The notes under the pieces are model-generated. The model had not been told where the DNA came from. It ran no database searches and worked only from the letters and a program-made list of their open reading frames with translations. Of a DNA stretch of 64,000 bases, positions 1-12,362 are shown one piece after another. The translations under genes and the position numbers were made by a program. Source of the stretch: Centroberyx gerrardi (Eukaryota > Chordata > Actinopteri > Beryciformes > Berycidae). Position 1 is the stretch's first letter; each line of letters begins with the position of its first letter. The stretch lies in NCBI RefSeq assembly GCF_048128805.1, contig NC_136005.1, positions 9,847,504-9,911,503 on the forward strand, given 5' to 3'.

Positions 1-960
1 GTTACATGGGATGAGAAAACTTTTTCCCCCTTGGGCTTGGGAGGCCATTTTATAAATTTGAAAACCCCTTGTAAATTTTCTAAAATTCATGGTTGTCAAT
101 CTAAAAATAATGCTATTTTTCGAAGATATAAGGTTTTTACCCAACAGCAGCGATATTTCAAAGCTTTTCCTGCACAAAACCACACCTGTACTGTAGCTCA
201 TGGATGAATGTCTCCTGTTGATTTGACTCCAGTCTGTAAAGTAGTCTGTTCTGTACTGTCATGCTGCTATATGTTGAAGACTTGCTTGACCCGTATGTCT
301 CCATGTCACTTGTAGGTTGTTCATCTGAAGCAACACAGTGTGTTTTGTTGGTACTTGTGTTGACCTTGTTGACCTGTATCTTGTTGGTTGCCTACACTGC
401 ATTTGGAAGACAATGCTGGGTTTGCAAAAAGCAACGTGTCACTGATGCCATCTTCCCTCCACTGACTTAAAGCTATAAGCTTGGAAACTGGGCCATGAGC
501 CACATCCAAAGCAAAGGAGTGCTAATCGGGAATCATTGATCACTCTGAGAAACTCTGTGAATGTTGGCCGCAGTCTCACAATTCCTATATGTGGCTTTAA
601 TCCCAGATTTTTGGCTGCCCAATTGATTACATGCTGGTCGGTGAGTTGAACTTGAGTGAAGTGTTTGCCATCTGGAATGGGTTCCCAAGGCTGCCTGGTT
701 GCAGTGTTGTGTGGCTCATTTCAGAGGAGAGCCAAAGTGTACTGGCCACATTCTAACCTTAACAAATGGAGGAATGATTTAGATTATGGTTTGTTAATCC
801 ACTATACTATATTGCCTGGGTTGTCTTCATTAGTATTATGGTCATTTTCTGTCTCTAGTACTGAAAGATGACAGGCTGCCTCATTTACCTGCTGTGTTGA
901 AGCATTTCATCTGTGTTCAAAACAATAAAGTGTTTCTAAAGAGTGTTGAGTCTATATATA
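1..960 (+). other. Probable 3' UTR end of an unseen plus-strand gene
   Basis: No convincing coding exon is visible here. The stretch is moderately AT-rich, low in simple repeats, and ends in a canonical AATAAA hexamer at 924-929 followed by a T/G-rich run (GTGTTTCTAAAGAGTGTTGAG). That is the usual layout of a vertebrate cleavage and polyadenylation site. I infer that the last exon of a gene starting left of the window ends near 945-960. The short open frames at 261-470 and 656-871 show no recognisable domain and are probably chance. Confidence 0.35.
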
Positions 961-1132
961 GTACAATCGTCATTGTCTTGTTTTTGATTCAAATAGAAAA
1001 CACTTCCAAGTATTCAGATTAAAAGTATAGCCTATTATGTTTAATACAATAGACACTGGGGCTTTTTTGCAGCCCGGAGAGTAGGAAAAGAAGCACAAAG
1101 GATTTGGCAAGATTGCATGCTTCGCACACTCC

Positions 1133-1133
1133 A

Positions 1134-1161
<28 letters not shown>
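1133..1161. repeat. (CA)n microsatellite
   Basis: A pure CA dinucleotide run is read directly. The next few hundred bases (1190-1560) are strongly purine-biased (GGGAGAGG-, GAAAGGA- types), a low-complexity polypurine tract that creates spurious long open frames on the minus strand. Confidence 0.9.
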
Positions 1162-1164
<3 letters not shown>

Positions 1165-1369
1165 TTCCTCCATCCATTAACAGCAGGGTAGTGGGAGGGA
1201 GAGGGTGAGAGACGGGGGTGAGGTGAGGCTGAGGAGGGGTGAGGCAGCCCTCATTATTTGGGCTGCGCTGCAGTGAAAGGCACTGGGATTGCTTTCATTA
1301 CAGAGCCAAATGAAATAGCGCAGGCTGATTACCCGCGTGACGGAGAGAGGAGACGAGCTGGATCACTCT

Positions 1370-1570
1370 CCATGGAGGGGAGAGACTGAGACAGGAAAAG
1401 AGAGAGAAAAATGAAAGGAAGGAGAGGAAAAAAGTAGGAAAGAGGGATAGAGGAGAGAGAAAAAGGGAAGGAAGGAGAGAAAAATAGTGGAAAAGGAGGG
1501 AGAGGATGAATAGAGAGAATGAAGAAGAGGGAAACAAGGAGAGAGGAAGGGGAGAGGAGGAGGGGGAAGC
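1370..1570. repeat. Polypurine low-complexity tract
   Basis: About 200 bases are almost entirely A and G on the plus strand, in irregular GGAGAG/GAAAAGAG units without a fixed period. The complementary polypyrimidine strand gives long Ser/Leu/Phe/Pro-rich minus-strand open frames (1298-1750) that are not genes. Confidence 0.75.
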
Positions 1571-2156
1571 TGCCTGGCTGTGTTTCTCAAACAAGACTCC
1601 AAACAAGTGTGTGTGTGTGGGTGTTTGTGAGTGTAAGAGAGAGAGACAGTGAGATGGAAGGGGGCTGCTATGGTCCCATTTCTCAAACATGGCTCCCTGG
1701 GGAGGGATATGAATAATAACGACAGTAGCAGTGCAGCATGTAAAAATCAAACAAAAATCACGCTCGCGTTCACTAGCTTTTGTTTAGCTCTTACCTTAAC
1801 TCTGCTTGTGAGTGTTTTTACAGTATTTCTATTTGCTGTCTTATAGTAGGCTGGAAGAGGATTTATATAAAGCTGGGTTTTCATATGGCTGTATGTGTGT
1901 AGGTTGGAATAAATGGCATCATCATCCCAGAATTATACCGTTATTCTGGTGTAGTATGAAAGTATGAAATGTGTGTGTGTGCATGTCTGTGACTGTCTGT
2001 GTGTGTGTGCAGCTGTCTTACCAGAATCAGAATGTGTGTAATATCGGGTCTGTGGTGTGTGTCGATGATTATGCGGTGACAGCAGCTGGTAATCTATCAG
2101 ACAAGCTCGGAGGAATGAACACCTGTGATCGCCATAGAGCCAGAGAAAATGTCAGG

Positions 2157-2179
2157 CGCAACACACACACATGCACACA

Positions 2180-2212
<33 letters not shown>
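2157..2212. repeat. Compound (CA)n microsatellite
   Basis: A CA repeat interrupted by ATGC and GCG, with CA-rich shoulders to about 2300. The Thr/His-rich open frames over it come from the repeat. Confidence 0.9.
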
Positions 2213-2217
<5 letters not shown>

Positions 2218-3207
2218 TGCATGCCCAGACACACTCTCAAGCACATACACACTCAAGTGTTCCTACACACATGCATATTTATGTGTCTGGCTCACACACT
2301 TGCATACCCTTGTGCGAGCATTGTGGAAATAGAATTAATTAATTGAAATGGAACGGGTAAAAAAAGCTTTAGTCAAAAATGAAATCTTCGCCATTTTAAG
2401 AAAAAGGGACACCTACTGTTACAAAATGATTACCAAAAAATAATTAAAGCAAACCATGCTACTTTTTTAAGGGGGAGTCCATAACTTAAGTCCTTGGCTG
2501 GCAAAATGATAATGTTTGACTTGATCATCTAACTCATATGTTGAATAAGCTTCAGGTAATATGCTCTCCTAAAATGGGCATACTGTTATAGTGTTAACAT
2601 GTTTGTCTCTCTCTCACTTAAAGGCACACTAAGGCCCCTCATGGGTGCCAAACACATCCAGTGTCTCTCTCACACGACGTACAGAAAAAGCTCCAGGCTG
2701 CTTGCATGCTCAGAGCGGGGAATCAGCCAGCTGTGCACACACGCTCAATGCCACAAGTGAGCGACACGCATGTCAGACCCAAGACCGCCGTCCTGCCTCT
2801 CACATGTCCCCCGTCCCAGACACGCTAATCCCCGCAGTTGTGGCAGGCAGGCATGGAGGAGTTAGGTTGGAGGCCAGGCTGAGCAGGTGTGCGCACGCCG
2901 CCAGGCCCTGGAGACTGCAATCAGAGAAGGGTTGTGGAGGAAGCAGCTGCTGCGTGGGGGCGGGGCGGGGGGGGTGAGGGGTTTGGAGGGAAGGGTGGTG
3001 GAGAAAAGTGGGGAAGTTGTCAGGGTGTTGATGGTGTGTGTATGTGTGTTTGGGGAGTGGGGTTGAGGAAGGAGGGGGCGCGGGGTAGCCTACTGAGAGG
3101 AGGATTTTGGAAGAACGATGATTGCTTATCCACTCCTGCCACCTATCTGTAATGATAGGATGACATTCAAAGGCTAGCTGCAATAATTAGGAATATACAG
3201 TAATATA

Positions 3208-3497
3208 CAGTACTGGAGATCGGGGGTCATGGATCCTTAAATAGACACACAGTCCCCCATTTGATTTGAAGATTTTGTCCCAGGAAGATTTTTGTCATTG
3301 TATTATTGAAGAGTGATAGTGGTCAGAATGAAACCTATGTTTAGAATACTCATTCTTGTACAGTACATTATCTAATTAGGATAATTGCTAGTTAATTAAT
3401 TAATAGTGAAATTAAAATATTTCTCATTTTGCTGAGGACCCCTAGAACCTCTTCAAGGACCCCTGGAGGTCCCTGGACCCCATGTTGAGAACCACTG
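3208..3497. mobile_element. Short hAT-like non-autonomous element (MITE)
   Basis: The right end reads GTTGAGAACCACTG at 3484-3497, the classic terminal inverted repeat of many vertebrate hAT/Charlie-type elements. It is preceded by the typical run of 'aggacccct...ggaggtcc'. A diverged matching left end (CAGTACTGGAGATCGGGGGTC) begins at 3208. There is no coding capacity. The left end is weak, so the 5' border is uncertain. Confidence 0.5.
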
Positions 3498-3599
3498 CAG
3501 TAGATAGAGTGACAGTGATGTGACTCAACTGGGATGTTATAGTGAATATCAGGTCAAAATATTTCATTTGCACTTTTCAATGATCTTATAGTCGCTCCT

Positions 3600-4160
3600 T
3601 TGACTCTCCTTTCCATTTCCATATCAGTGTATGATCAGTATTTGACAGGTGAGTTAGCAGCAGCGGGGTGTGATGGTGGATGCAAGAAGGAAAGTCCACC
3701 AATCCAAATCTCACCCAGCTCCTTCAGTATCCCACTACGAAGTGACCTTTGCCCCGGCTCCCCCAGCCTCCTCCCAGCTGCTCCCCGGATAAAGCCCTCT
3801 GATCCTGGGGAGCTTATCGCCGAAGCCTGCCTGGGTCTCCTCTTTTATTGTTCCACATGTAATTACATTGTATTGGATTGGAGAGCGCCGCGGACGGGAG
3901 GCAGGCAGGGAGGGAGAATCATCGCACAACAGATGAATGTCAGTGTCTGTGTCTCCTCTGGTGAGAGCGGTGGGATTCGGCTGTGGAGGAGGATGAGCCG
4001 GTGCTCCGCTGTGCGTGAGCGACAGCCTGAAATGGGACCCCTCGCCGCTCTCCGGCTGGCCCCTCTCCACCTCAAAGCTGCCTCAAAAGGGAGCCGGTGG
4101 ACTTGAGAACGACAGAAGTGTTTCTTACTGGCACATTCAGAGGTCCAAACCAGATGGAGT
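3600..4160. other. Single-copy non-coding segment, possible conserved element
   Basis: A rather GC-rich, low-repeat stretch with no exon-like frame flanked by splice sites. It holds a homeodomain-type core (TGTAATTACATTG near 3858) and is bounded on the right by a CA microsatellite. It could be a regulatory element. Nothing in the sequence proves it. Confidence 0.2.
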
Positions 4161-4173
4161 CTTTGTTCTTCCC

Positions 4174-4211
<38 letters not shown>

Positions 4212-4330
4212 CACGAACACTACCTCAGGTGCACACACATAGACATGCCTGCACAGACAAATGCACATACACACGTGCACACATATGCAAATGCACACAC
4301 TCACACACACACACACACATGCACACACTC
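4174..4330. repeat. Compound (CA)n microsatellite region
   Basis: A pure CA run at 4175-4209 is followed by degenerate ACAC/ATGCAC sequence and a second CA run at 4299-4319. It is low complexity and produces overlapping His/Thr and Cys/Val open frames on both strands. Confidence 0.85.
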
Positions 4331-4937
4331 CCTCACCACACACCAGCATAAAGCCAGGATCATGGTGACATGGGGTGGTGTGATTCTCTTGTCCTCTGTC
4401 GTGTTCGCATTAGTCATATGCAAATAGGCATTGTGCACAGAGAATGACACAAATCCACCGTGTCTAAATCCTCAAAGAAGACTGGTGACGCCTATTTAGT
4501 TAACATGATTTATTAAGGTGTTTGACCCAGTTAGTGCATGCAGCTGTTTATGAGGGGTTCTTATGAACATTTGGAGAAATGGAATCTAGATAGCTGTAAC
4601 CTATGGGTTTGAATAAGACAGGGTGAATTTTGATTTTAACTGAACCTGTTTGAGCTGTTTGCCTGATCTAGGAAGGGAGATGATGAGTAAAATGAGGAGG
4701 AGGTTGAGGAGCGAGAGGATGAGAACAGGTGTATTACATAAGTTCATCAATCGGGCTGTGCAATATTTCATCATTCATTTTTTCCTTTTTTTCCCCCCTT
4801 TGTTTTGCTGCTTTTGTTCAGCTGTATCTTTATTGTACTGTTTTTTTTAAACGTTTGTGTGTATCTATTTACGCAAGAATGCACTTTTTTTGTGCATAAG
4901 ACAAATTTCTGGTAACAGACAATTTAGAAATTTAACC

Positions 4938-4962
4938 TAATCTAATCTAATCTAATCTAATG
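4938..4962. repeat. (CTAAT)n pentanucleotide repeat
   Basis: Five near-perfect copies of TCTAA/CTAAT follow 'tttaacctaa'. It lies just after an AT-rich segment ending in a run of 'ggtaacagacaatttagaaa', the usual neighbourhood of a decayed teleost retroelement tail. Confidence 0.7.
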
Positions 4963-7330
4963 AGGATGATGATGAGGATGGTGGTGAAGAGGAAAATGAG
5001 GTGGAAGACGACAAGTAGGACAAGGAGATTGAGGATGAGGTAATGGAGGAGGAGGAAGAAGAATGATTCACTGACTCCAAATGACTCTACTCCTGACACA
5101 ATTCAACATTTTGACATTTTCTAATGTTCCGGATGGCATAAGGCCACAATCATACCCAGCTAATTCGAGGAAGAGAACGCTAAAACATTTCTGACAGGAA
5201 GCCCTCAGCGACCTTTAAGCTGGAAATGCACAGCTGGTATTGAATTCTTGCTGTCTCTTTCCATCAGAACTGGAGGAGCAGAGCTGACGCGCATCCTTCA
5301 GCTGAGGTGAATACGAAATGCCAGTCTGTCAGCGACTGTCTGCTCTTTCCCTCCTGTGCAATTTTGTACGAACAACAACAAACTCCGCTGCAACCAACTC
5401 AGATAGGTCTTCCTATCAGTCAGTTAGTCTAAATTAAACCCCATCAGCAATTCAAAGTAACCTTCACTGCAGCAGGGTTTCTGGAACAAAAACAAACACG
5501 CAGTATTGAAGGTTTTTAGTTGTGAGTATTTATGAAAACAACCTGCCCCTACATTCCTATCCAACCATTTATCACTAATTCATTAAACTGTGAGCCCACA
5601 TTAACATATACAAGCACACACACACCTACAAGACTACAAGACATAACAAACAAAACATAACAAAACAAAATTTTTTTGACACTTCTTGCAAATGTGTGTG
5701 ATGTGAAATTCCCTTCAAAACACAACAAGGTTTTGAAAGTCTTCCAGTGACTTTCAGTCCTTGCTCTCTGAAATCTTAGGTTTCTGTCATAAAAATAATT
5801 ACTTAAAGAAAACACCTCCTCATGACAACATGTGGCCAGACCTCGGCCAAATAGTTTTTAGTTTCATATTAGGTGATAAATGGTTGCTTTTGCCACATTA
5901 AGGTTCAGAAAATTCATACAATCACAGGATTTATTTGACAATAACAGGATGTATTTCAAAGGCATTTTAATGTACTTTTAATGACTTACCAGACACTGAC
6001 ATCTGACTCCACCCAACCGGCGCTCCCTACAGGTTAAAATAAGAACCAAGAATTATTTGCATTATTTACCACTGTTTGACCCAGGTCCGCCTATGAAGGG
6101 GAATAAGAGATCATCAGTGAGCATCAGTGAGCTCCCCATTAGGAGGTTAAGTGGTCATGAGTGCAGCAGGATAAATCAGATTTCTCACCTCCTGTCTGAA
6201 TAGTGCATGATAACGTGACAGATAAGAACATTTCTACATTACAGCTTATGGTTTAATATGAACCGTGCGGCTATAACAGGCTGATGTGTGAGCTAACATC
6301 TGCTATCCATGGAGAGCAAAAAGATTATGGATAAGAATCATCGGAAAAAAAAAATATCTGAAAATCTACATAGAGCTTGTTGAGACATTTATTACTACAC
6401 TGGATTTGATGTAATTGTACCTTGTACTATTTACAAAAAACATCTACATAGAGAGCTGGCTTGGATGTGAGAGGAAAGGGGGAAGAGGGACTGAAAGCGG
6501 GCAAGTCATTGATTTAATATAACGACATGACACGAGTGAAAATCTCATAAAAGGGAATAGGATTTTATTTTGTTTGGTATGAAATGCTATTAGGCACTAC
6601 ACCACCCTAGGCTGAAATGTCATTTACAGTCTACCACCATTAAATAATTCAAATCCAACACTCCTACTCACTAGTGGTTAGTGGATGTGTGAGTGGCTTC
6701 TAGACATGCTGCTGAGAGGCAGAACTGTCTGTGAGACATTTTCTTTTCCTCACTCCTCAAATCATAACATACGCAGTCAATATTAAACTCCCTGTACTGT
6801 GATGGCTTTTATGCACACAAAGCAAAAATTATACCACACAGTTTATAGTACTCAGAGGGCAAAGGTTTTCATGGAAAATAAATAGTTTACAGAGTCAAAT
6901 AGTGAGAGAAAAGGCAGGTGATTTGAGAATACTTGTATATATCACATGCAAAAAAAAAAGTGCCCCGATTTCATCTTTGCTGTTTAAAACAATCGTCATT
7001 GTTGACAAAAACATGATACATTGACACAATATTGATAAAGCTAAATAAAACTCTGTTATGACTTCTTTGAAGCACTATCAAGACTAGTTTGACAGACATG
7101 GAGTAAACCAAGTCCCTTATTTGGGGCTTGGCTTATTCCATCTCCATGAAACTGCCCAAACACATTTCATAGTTCTGAAATATGGACATAAATCATTGTG
7201 TAAGACAGACACAACATTTCAATTATTCTGCTGCTGTGAATAATATTGTAGAGTTGCTGTAAATAGTGGCTTTACATGATCTTGGTTGTACTCTAATCTA
7301 CAATCCGTACAAAGCAGTCAGCTTTGTGGA
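4963..7330. other. Intergenic DNA, no gene seen
   Basis: No frame with exon-like features was found. It holds GAGGA-rich low-complexity DNA at 4963-5070, AT-rich unique sequence, and short A runs at 6346-6355 and 6951-6960. The far right part (about 7040-7480) may be the 3' UTR of the minus-strand receptor gene. Confidence 0.5.
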
Positions 7331-7336
7331 TTTATT
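7331..7336 (-). terminator. Candidate poly(A) signal for the S1P receptor gene
   Basis: TTTATT on the plus strand reads AATAAA on the minus strand, about 145 bases past the receptor stop codon. This is one of several possible hexamers in the AT-rich DNA downstream, so the actual cleavage site is uncertain. Confidence 0.3.
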
Positions 7337-7481
7337 TGGCTCAAACTAAAATGTCTTTGCTTGTTAGTCAGCACTTTAACTTATCCGTGCTACACTGACC
7401 ACAATGCATAAACAAAAAGTGTCTGATAGCAGGACTACATCAGTTCTTTCTGTATGGTTCTGTATGACTGTAAGGTCTCAG

Positions 7482-8681
7482 TCAGAACTTGCCGAGGGAG
7501 GGCAGCGCCCCGGCCTTGACCAGTACAGCCGAGAGCAGGTCGGCCGGCCCAGAGGGGTGCGGCACAGCGGGGGTGGAGGGATCACCATGCTTGTTGTCAG
7601 AGTTCAAAGGTGTAGGAACCTTCCCTCTGTTCATAGCGGACCTTCCAGCCCCGCTGCCCCCTACTCCGCCCAAACTGGACTTGCTATTCTCGGCCGTGGG
7701 GATGATGGTGCCCAGGTGGGGGTTGCCTGCCATGGGAGTCCCGCTGGACTCCATGCTGGTCTGACAGCAGCACAGCAGCCTGAAGAAGGCGGCCCTCATC
7801 TCCCTGCTGGAGAGGGTGTATATCAGGGGGTTGAGGGCCGAGTTGAGCACGGCCAGGGCGATGAACCAGTCCACCTGGTAGAGCACAGGGCAGCTGTCCG
7901 GGCTGCAACCCACATCCAGCAGCAAGAGAAGGAACAGAGGGGCCCAGCACATGACAAACACCCCGAGAACGATAACCACAGTCCGCAGCAGGGCCAGCGA
8001 GCGCTCCGAGGGCCTGCTGCTGACCCTGCGGCCGCTGGAGGTCACCAGGCGGTAGATCCTGATGTAGAGGATGATGATGGCCACCAACAGGGCGCTGAAG
8101 ACACTGATGCAGAAGGCCACGTAGCTCTTAGCGTAGAGCGGCAGCACTGTGGAGCAGGAGGTCAGATTGTCCAGGCAGTTCCAGCCCAGGCTGGGCAGAG
8201 CGCTAAGCAGCACTGACACGGCCCAGCAGGCCCCCAGCAGCCCCAGCAGTCTCCCCCGGCCCGCCGCCTCACATGGACGCAGACGCACCATAGTCATGTG
8301 CCTCTCAATCCCAATGGCCAGAAGGCTGAAGGTGGAGGCACTGAGGGCCACAAACATGCTTCCCTCCCTGGCCAGCCACTGGGCCGGGGTCAGGAAGTAG
8401 GTATTGCGTCCCGAGGTGAAGATGTTTACCACGTAGGCCACGCCGGCCAGCAGGTCTGACAGCGCCAGGTTGCCAATGAGGAAGTACATGCGGCTGTGGA
8501 AGCGCTTGTTCCTCCAGAGCGCCAGCAGGACCGTGACGTTCTCCAATACGATCAGCACGCAGATGAGCAGCAACACGGCCATCTTACAGGCCCCGCTGTT
8601 GCGAGGCCGGTCCCACTTCCCCGAGTGGTTGTAGTGGCTGACGATCACAGCGTTCATCCCTTCCTCCAGTATGTTCCCCAT
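7482..8681 (-). CDS. s1pr5: Sphingosine-1-phosphate receptor, S1PR5 type (GPCR)
   Basis: A single-exon seven-transmembrane receptor of 399 residues, expected to bind extracellular sphingosine-1-phosphate and signal through Gi/G12. The start chosen is the ATG at 8681, giving [10 protein letters not shown] and a length close to human S1PR5 (398 aa). The frame also stays open to an ATG at 8735, which would add 18 Arg/Gly-rich residues. Visible motifs: NHS glycosylation site at residues 18-20; the REG motif at about 105-107, whose Arg and Glu bind the lipid headgroup in the family; ERH at 126-128 in place of DRY, as usual for S1P receptors; [19 protein letters not shown] in the second extracellular loop; [13 protein letters not shown] in helix 6; NPLIY in helix 7; and a CCC palmitoylation cluster after it. 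The ECL2, helix 6 and helix 7 segments resemble S1PR5 more than S1PR1-4. Teleosts can carry two s1pr5 copies, and which one this is cannot be told. Confidence 0.9.
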   Translation of the reverse strand: MGNILEEGMNAVIVSHYNHSGKWDRPRNSGACKMAVLLLICVLIVLENVTVLLALWRNKRFHSRMYFLIGNLALSDLLAGVAYVVNIFTSGRNTYFLTPAQWLAREGSMFVALSASTFSLLAIGIERHMTMVRLRPCEAAGRGRLLGLLGACWAVSVLLSALPSLGWNCLDNLTSCSTVLPLYAKSYVAFCISVFSALLVAIIILYIRIYRLVTSSGRRVSSRPSERSLALLRTVVIVLGVFVMCWAPLFLLLLLDVGCSPDSCPVLYQVDWFIALAVLNSALNPLIYTLSSREMRAAFFRLLCCCQTSMESSGTPMAGNPHLGTIIPTAENSKSSLGGVGGSGAGRSAMNRGKVPTPLNSDNKHGDPSTPAVPHPSGPADLLSAVLVKAGALPSLGKF

Positions 8682-9699
8682 GCTGCCTGCCCTTCCCGGC
8701 CTTCCTCGGTCACACAGCAGAGGGCGCCACAGCACCGGACACAGCAGAGGGATGCAAGGCTACTTGACCTGGCAGTGTCACCACTGGCATCTCACAGCCT
8801 CCTCATGGACCTGCCAATTAAATACAGTGCAAAGAGAAACGATTTACATTCAACACTCTGAAGTCACTAAAGTTAGAGCTACCAACATTCCTGCTAATTT
8901 AAATAACAGAGGTTAAAGTAGGCTAATATTATGAAGAAACACTTAAAAAAAATAGATTATGCATCAAGAATAAGTTTGAGATGATGTAGGTTACAGGTTC
9001 TTTTGTACTTTACCGTTGCTCTTTATTACTGGCGTCTTTGAACACGTAATAGCTTCACAAATTGCAGCCTAAGTGCTCTGCTAGTGTTTATAAATGCCAT
9101 GCCATAAATGTCACTTTATGAGTACTGTGACTGAAGGATAAATATATATCTAAAAAGCTTCAAAACAACGCTGAAATTATGCTCTCATGTAATCCTGAAG
9201 TTTACTGAAACCATCTCACGCAATGTATCCCTAAATCCACTGAAACACAGTAATAGCAACGTTATAGGCCTACAGTCAACTATCAAAACAAAACATTGCA
9301 TATCAAAACAGTGCATTGGCAACGTTTTATCAACGCTGAACCTCATCAAATTCCATATTTATGTTTCCTTAAAACAAGAATGTAGGAATGCCTACCCATT
9401 AAAGTCTGAGTAACCTTCCTGTTTTGGAAAAGTTGTTCAACGCTTGTATGGTGCTTGTATCCAATTGGAAACTGTGAGAATTTCATACAGCAAACTATAA
9501 ATTAGTACGTGTATAAATAGTTGTTCATTACCACAGCTACAGTAACTGATCGTACCTGTTTGAGTTATTGGGCTGTAACTAAACATCCCAGCGGTATAGT
9601 GAGATGTGCGAGGTTTAGAAGGTATTTTTTTCTCCTGCGTATTCAAAATATGCGTTTGTCGAAAATGTATATCCACTGTTCAGTCGAAGTTCCATATCT

Positions 9700-9880
9700 T
9701 GCGCTTGTCCGCATAAAAGTTTCCTGTCACTGAAACATTTCCCAAACTGCCACTAGCGTCCTGAACTTTTCGGCGTCCTCTCCGCACCGTGACTCTCCCT
9801 CGCTCTGACCGTCACCGTCCCGCTCTCACGTCTCCCAGCCGGTGCGGGGCGGGGTCCTCCCTCACCCCTCCACTTACCAT
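9700..9880 (-). promoter_or_regulatory. GC/CpG-rich upstream region, likely S1P receptor promoter
   Basis: A local island of C+G and CpG dinucleotides (GCGGGGCGGGG-type GC boxes near 9845, repeated CCGTC/CGTCCC) sits in otherwise AT-rich DNA about 1 kb upstream of the receptor start on the minus strand. S1P receptor genes normally have a non-coding first exon followed by an intron and a single coding exon, so a promoter here would fit. The exon itself is not defined. The function is inferred. Confidence 0.4.
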
Positions 9881-9899
9881 TTACCACCAATTATGAGTC

Positions 9900-11260
9900 A
9901 GGAGAGAGGTCAAAGCCGTGTGTGTCATCATACCAGATGCTGAAGTGTTGTGCAGATGTGTCACTTCTGTGTTTATGTTACTGATTTGCATTGTCAAACA
10001 AGCAGCTACAATGTGGGAGACTAGTTTGATTGATTAGACTGATTTTTCTACAGTAGGTCAAAGGGTTTTGTTTTTGTTCTCTGAGCAGGCAGCTGAGTAG
10101 TGTCAGACTGGAACACCTAATTTGTCTCCCCCAATGTGTCATGGAATTACTGCACTTACCTGTCCTGACACATTTGTTACAACTGAAATAATTGCCCCAG
10201 GCCTTACTTTTAGACAGTTATTTTGTACCTTGAGGTTGTGTCATCCTCTGTCATCAGGCCTGTATACCTATAAAGCTTTGCCCTTACTCTTGGGTAACTC
10301 ACGCCAGTTTGCATTATCAACTTCATATAAAAAGATGCAAACATTTTCTAGGATAGGTCCGAATTGGTAGGGTTTAAATAATCAGTGAAGCATTCTCAAC
10401 TAATACTGACAGTCAGATTTTTGAAAAAGCACAGAAAGTGATATCCAGATTCAGTCATCCCATCCAAAGTCATCCAAAGTTTTAGGAAAGCACGCAAAAT
10501 GACATATTAGGCTTTGTTTGTTTGCCTTTCCATGGTATTTACCCCCTCTGCTGACAGGTCAAGAAGCAAAGTTACAGCCCTTCGTACTGTATATCCTGCT
10601 TTGATCAGACATTGTTTTTCATGTTCAAAATGAAGGATGACTGGTTCCCTCTGCCCCTCCAGTGTGTGAGATAGGTCAGACCTCTCCCACTGGAGCCGAC
10701 CGGAATGGATGGGGATGGAAGAGTCACACTATCCTTCTCCTTTTATGCACTTTATTCACTTTTTTCGGAAAGAAGGAGTCATAGATAAGAAGAAGAGAGT
10801 CTGGGAAGCTAAATATAGAAATGGGTTGTGGCGGGGCTTGAACCGGGGCCCATGGGGTTGCATGTGAAGTTTGAAAGAGCAGGTCGGGTCTGGAGCAGGT
10901 TATCATATCCTCTGGACAGGCAGGGGCACTGCAAGTGAAAGGTGAGGATTCAGGCTGCTCTTTGCAAAAATATCTAGATGAACAGCAGCAGTGGTAGCTG
11001 TAAAGGGTAGAGAAAACCTTTATTATAAGAAGAAAATAAGAAGAAATTTAAGAAGAAAATAACAAGTATGGTAGAAGACTGCAGTTGTGCTGGGCAACTC
11101 CTAGGTGGGCATGTGTGTAACTGCATGATTGTAAAGCAGGGTGTTGAAGAAAAGACCAGGTGTGCTCAGTCAACCTTCACTGTATAAATAAAGCTTGTGT
11201 TTTGCGTCATGAGTCCTGGAATTTCATGCAGCAACCCTCTGGGTACCAAACTGTTCTCCG
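9900..11260. other. Intergenic DNA, no gene seen
   Basis: AT-rich unique sequence without exon-like frames or clear repeats. The AAGAAGAAA-rich patch at 11025-11060 is low complexity. Confidence 0.4.
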
Positions 11261-11290
11261 CTGTATCACAAGCTTTTCCTGGTAACAGTG

Positions 11291-11488
11291 ATGTGTGACT
11301 TGATCAGCCAACTGATGGAGGAGGAGGGGACAGAGGAGAAACCACAGCTGGATGTGGATATTATGGGACTTGCAGACAGGCTGAGGACTGTGTCTGACCC
11401 GCTAACCGCCCTCTTGAGTTCTGCTAATCTGCCCGCCCCCCTTAACCCCACCCCCCACCCCACCCCATCCTACCCCACTCTGCTCTGA
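11291..11488 (+). other. Unassigned short acidic open frame
   Basis: An uninterrupted plus-strand frame begins MCDLISQLMEEEGTEEKP and ends in a Pro-rich tail where the DNA becomes a CCCCACCC low-complexity run. The first 45 residues have a plausible soluble composition. No family was recognised, no convincing splice sites bound it, and the downstream part looks non-coding. It could be an exon remnant or chance. Confidence 0.15.
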
Positions 11489-11859
11489 GCTGGCCTTGCA
11501 TTGTGTTTACAGAACAGAACGCACATTCCCATAAAATTCCCAAAAGACAAGCAGTACAATCCATTATTCCGACCACTGGATGGTGCAATGGTTGGAAATG
11601 GAGGGTGGGGGCTATTACCTCTCATTGTGTGTTTACGCCATGCGCTTCGTTGTAGTTTTCCCACATTATGGTCGCTGGCGTTAGTTACCGTTACTCACCC
11701 TGGGGAGAGGTTGGTTTCACATTCAGGCTGGGAGAGAGGGCGAGAGGCTGGGAGAGAGGTCGAAAGAAAGTTGAGAGGATGGCTGGGAGAGTTTCAGAGA
11801 GTGGGAAAAGAGTTTCTGAGAACTGGGAGAGAAACACGGCTCAGGTTTAGGAAGTCTGT

Positions 11860-12115
11860 CTGAGGTCCCTTCATTTGTGGACTTAGGATCATTTGTCATT
11901 ATTTAACAAGGCTTAATAAAGAACAGAAGAAGACAATCAGCAAAATTGTTTGTATCTTATCTTAAACTATTTTAAGTCACTGGATTTACCCTATTACCTT
12001 GTATGCGTTTATCAATTCATTTTATTCTTGCCTTCTTTTAATTGTAACGCACTTTGTAACTGTGTTTTGAAAAGTGCTCTATAAATAAAGTTTATTATAT
12101 ATTATTATTATTAAT
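11860..12115. repeat. Retroelement 3' tail (LINE/SINE-like)
   Basis: The stretch 'gtaacgcactttgtaactg...gtgctctataaataaagttt' followed by TTATTATTATT is the common 3' end of teleost LINE-derived copies: a stem-like AAAGTGCTCTATAAATAAAG followed by a short ATT repeat. No reverse transcriptase fragment is present. The left border is uncertain. Confidence 0.5.
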
Positions 12116-12362
12116 CTGTTCAACTTCAGTTTCAGTAATAAAGAGAGAGGCCATACAGAAAAAAAAACAGTGTTTGAAATGAGATGGCTCACCCAGAGAT
12201 CCTTGAGATTAAGATCAAATGATTTATATGCATCTGATAGATTGAATTGTACCCAGCTGACTCTTGTTTGAAGACCTCAAAGACAAAAATGCATATGCAT
12301 ATAGTAAAATATTAGACAAGAAAGGAGGACCTGTTGTCTATGGGCATGCAATGTTAGTTTTG

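Noticed and set aside
1298..1750. Minus-strand Ser/Leu/Pro-rich frame of 150 codons
   Set aside because: It covers a polypurine/polypyrimidine low-complexity tract, and its composition follows the repeat.
2125..2346. His/Thr-rich frames over CA repeats, here and near 4100-4430, 13086-13316, 14889-15101 and 45302-45672
   Set aside because: All are translations of CA/GT microsatellites.
7404..8216. Long plus-strand open frame of 270 codons
   Set aside because: It lies wholly antisense to the S1P receptor coding exon and is a by-product of that gene's GC-rich codons; it has no domain.
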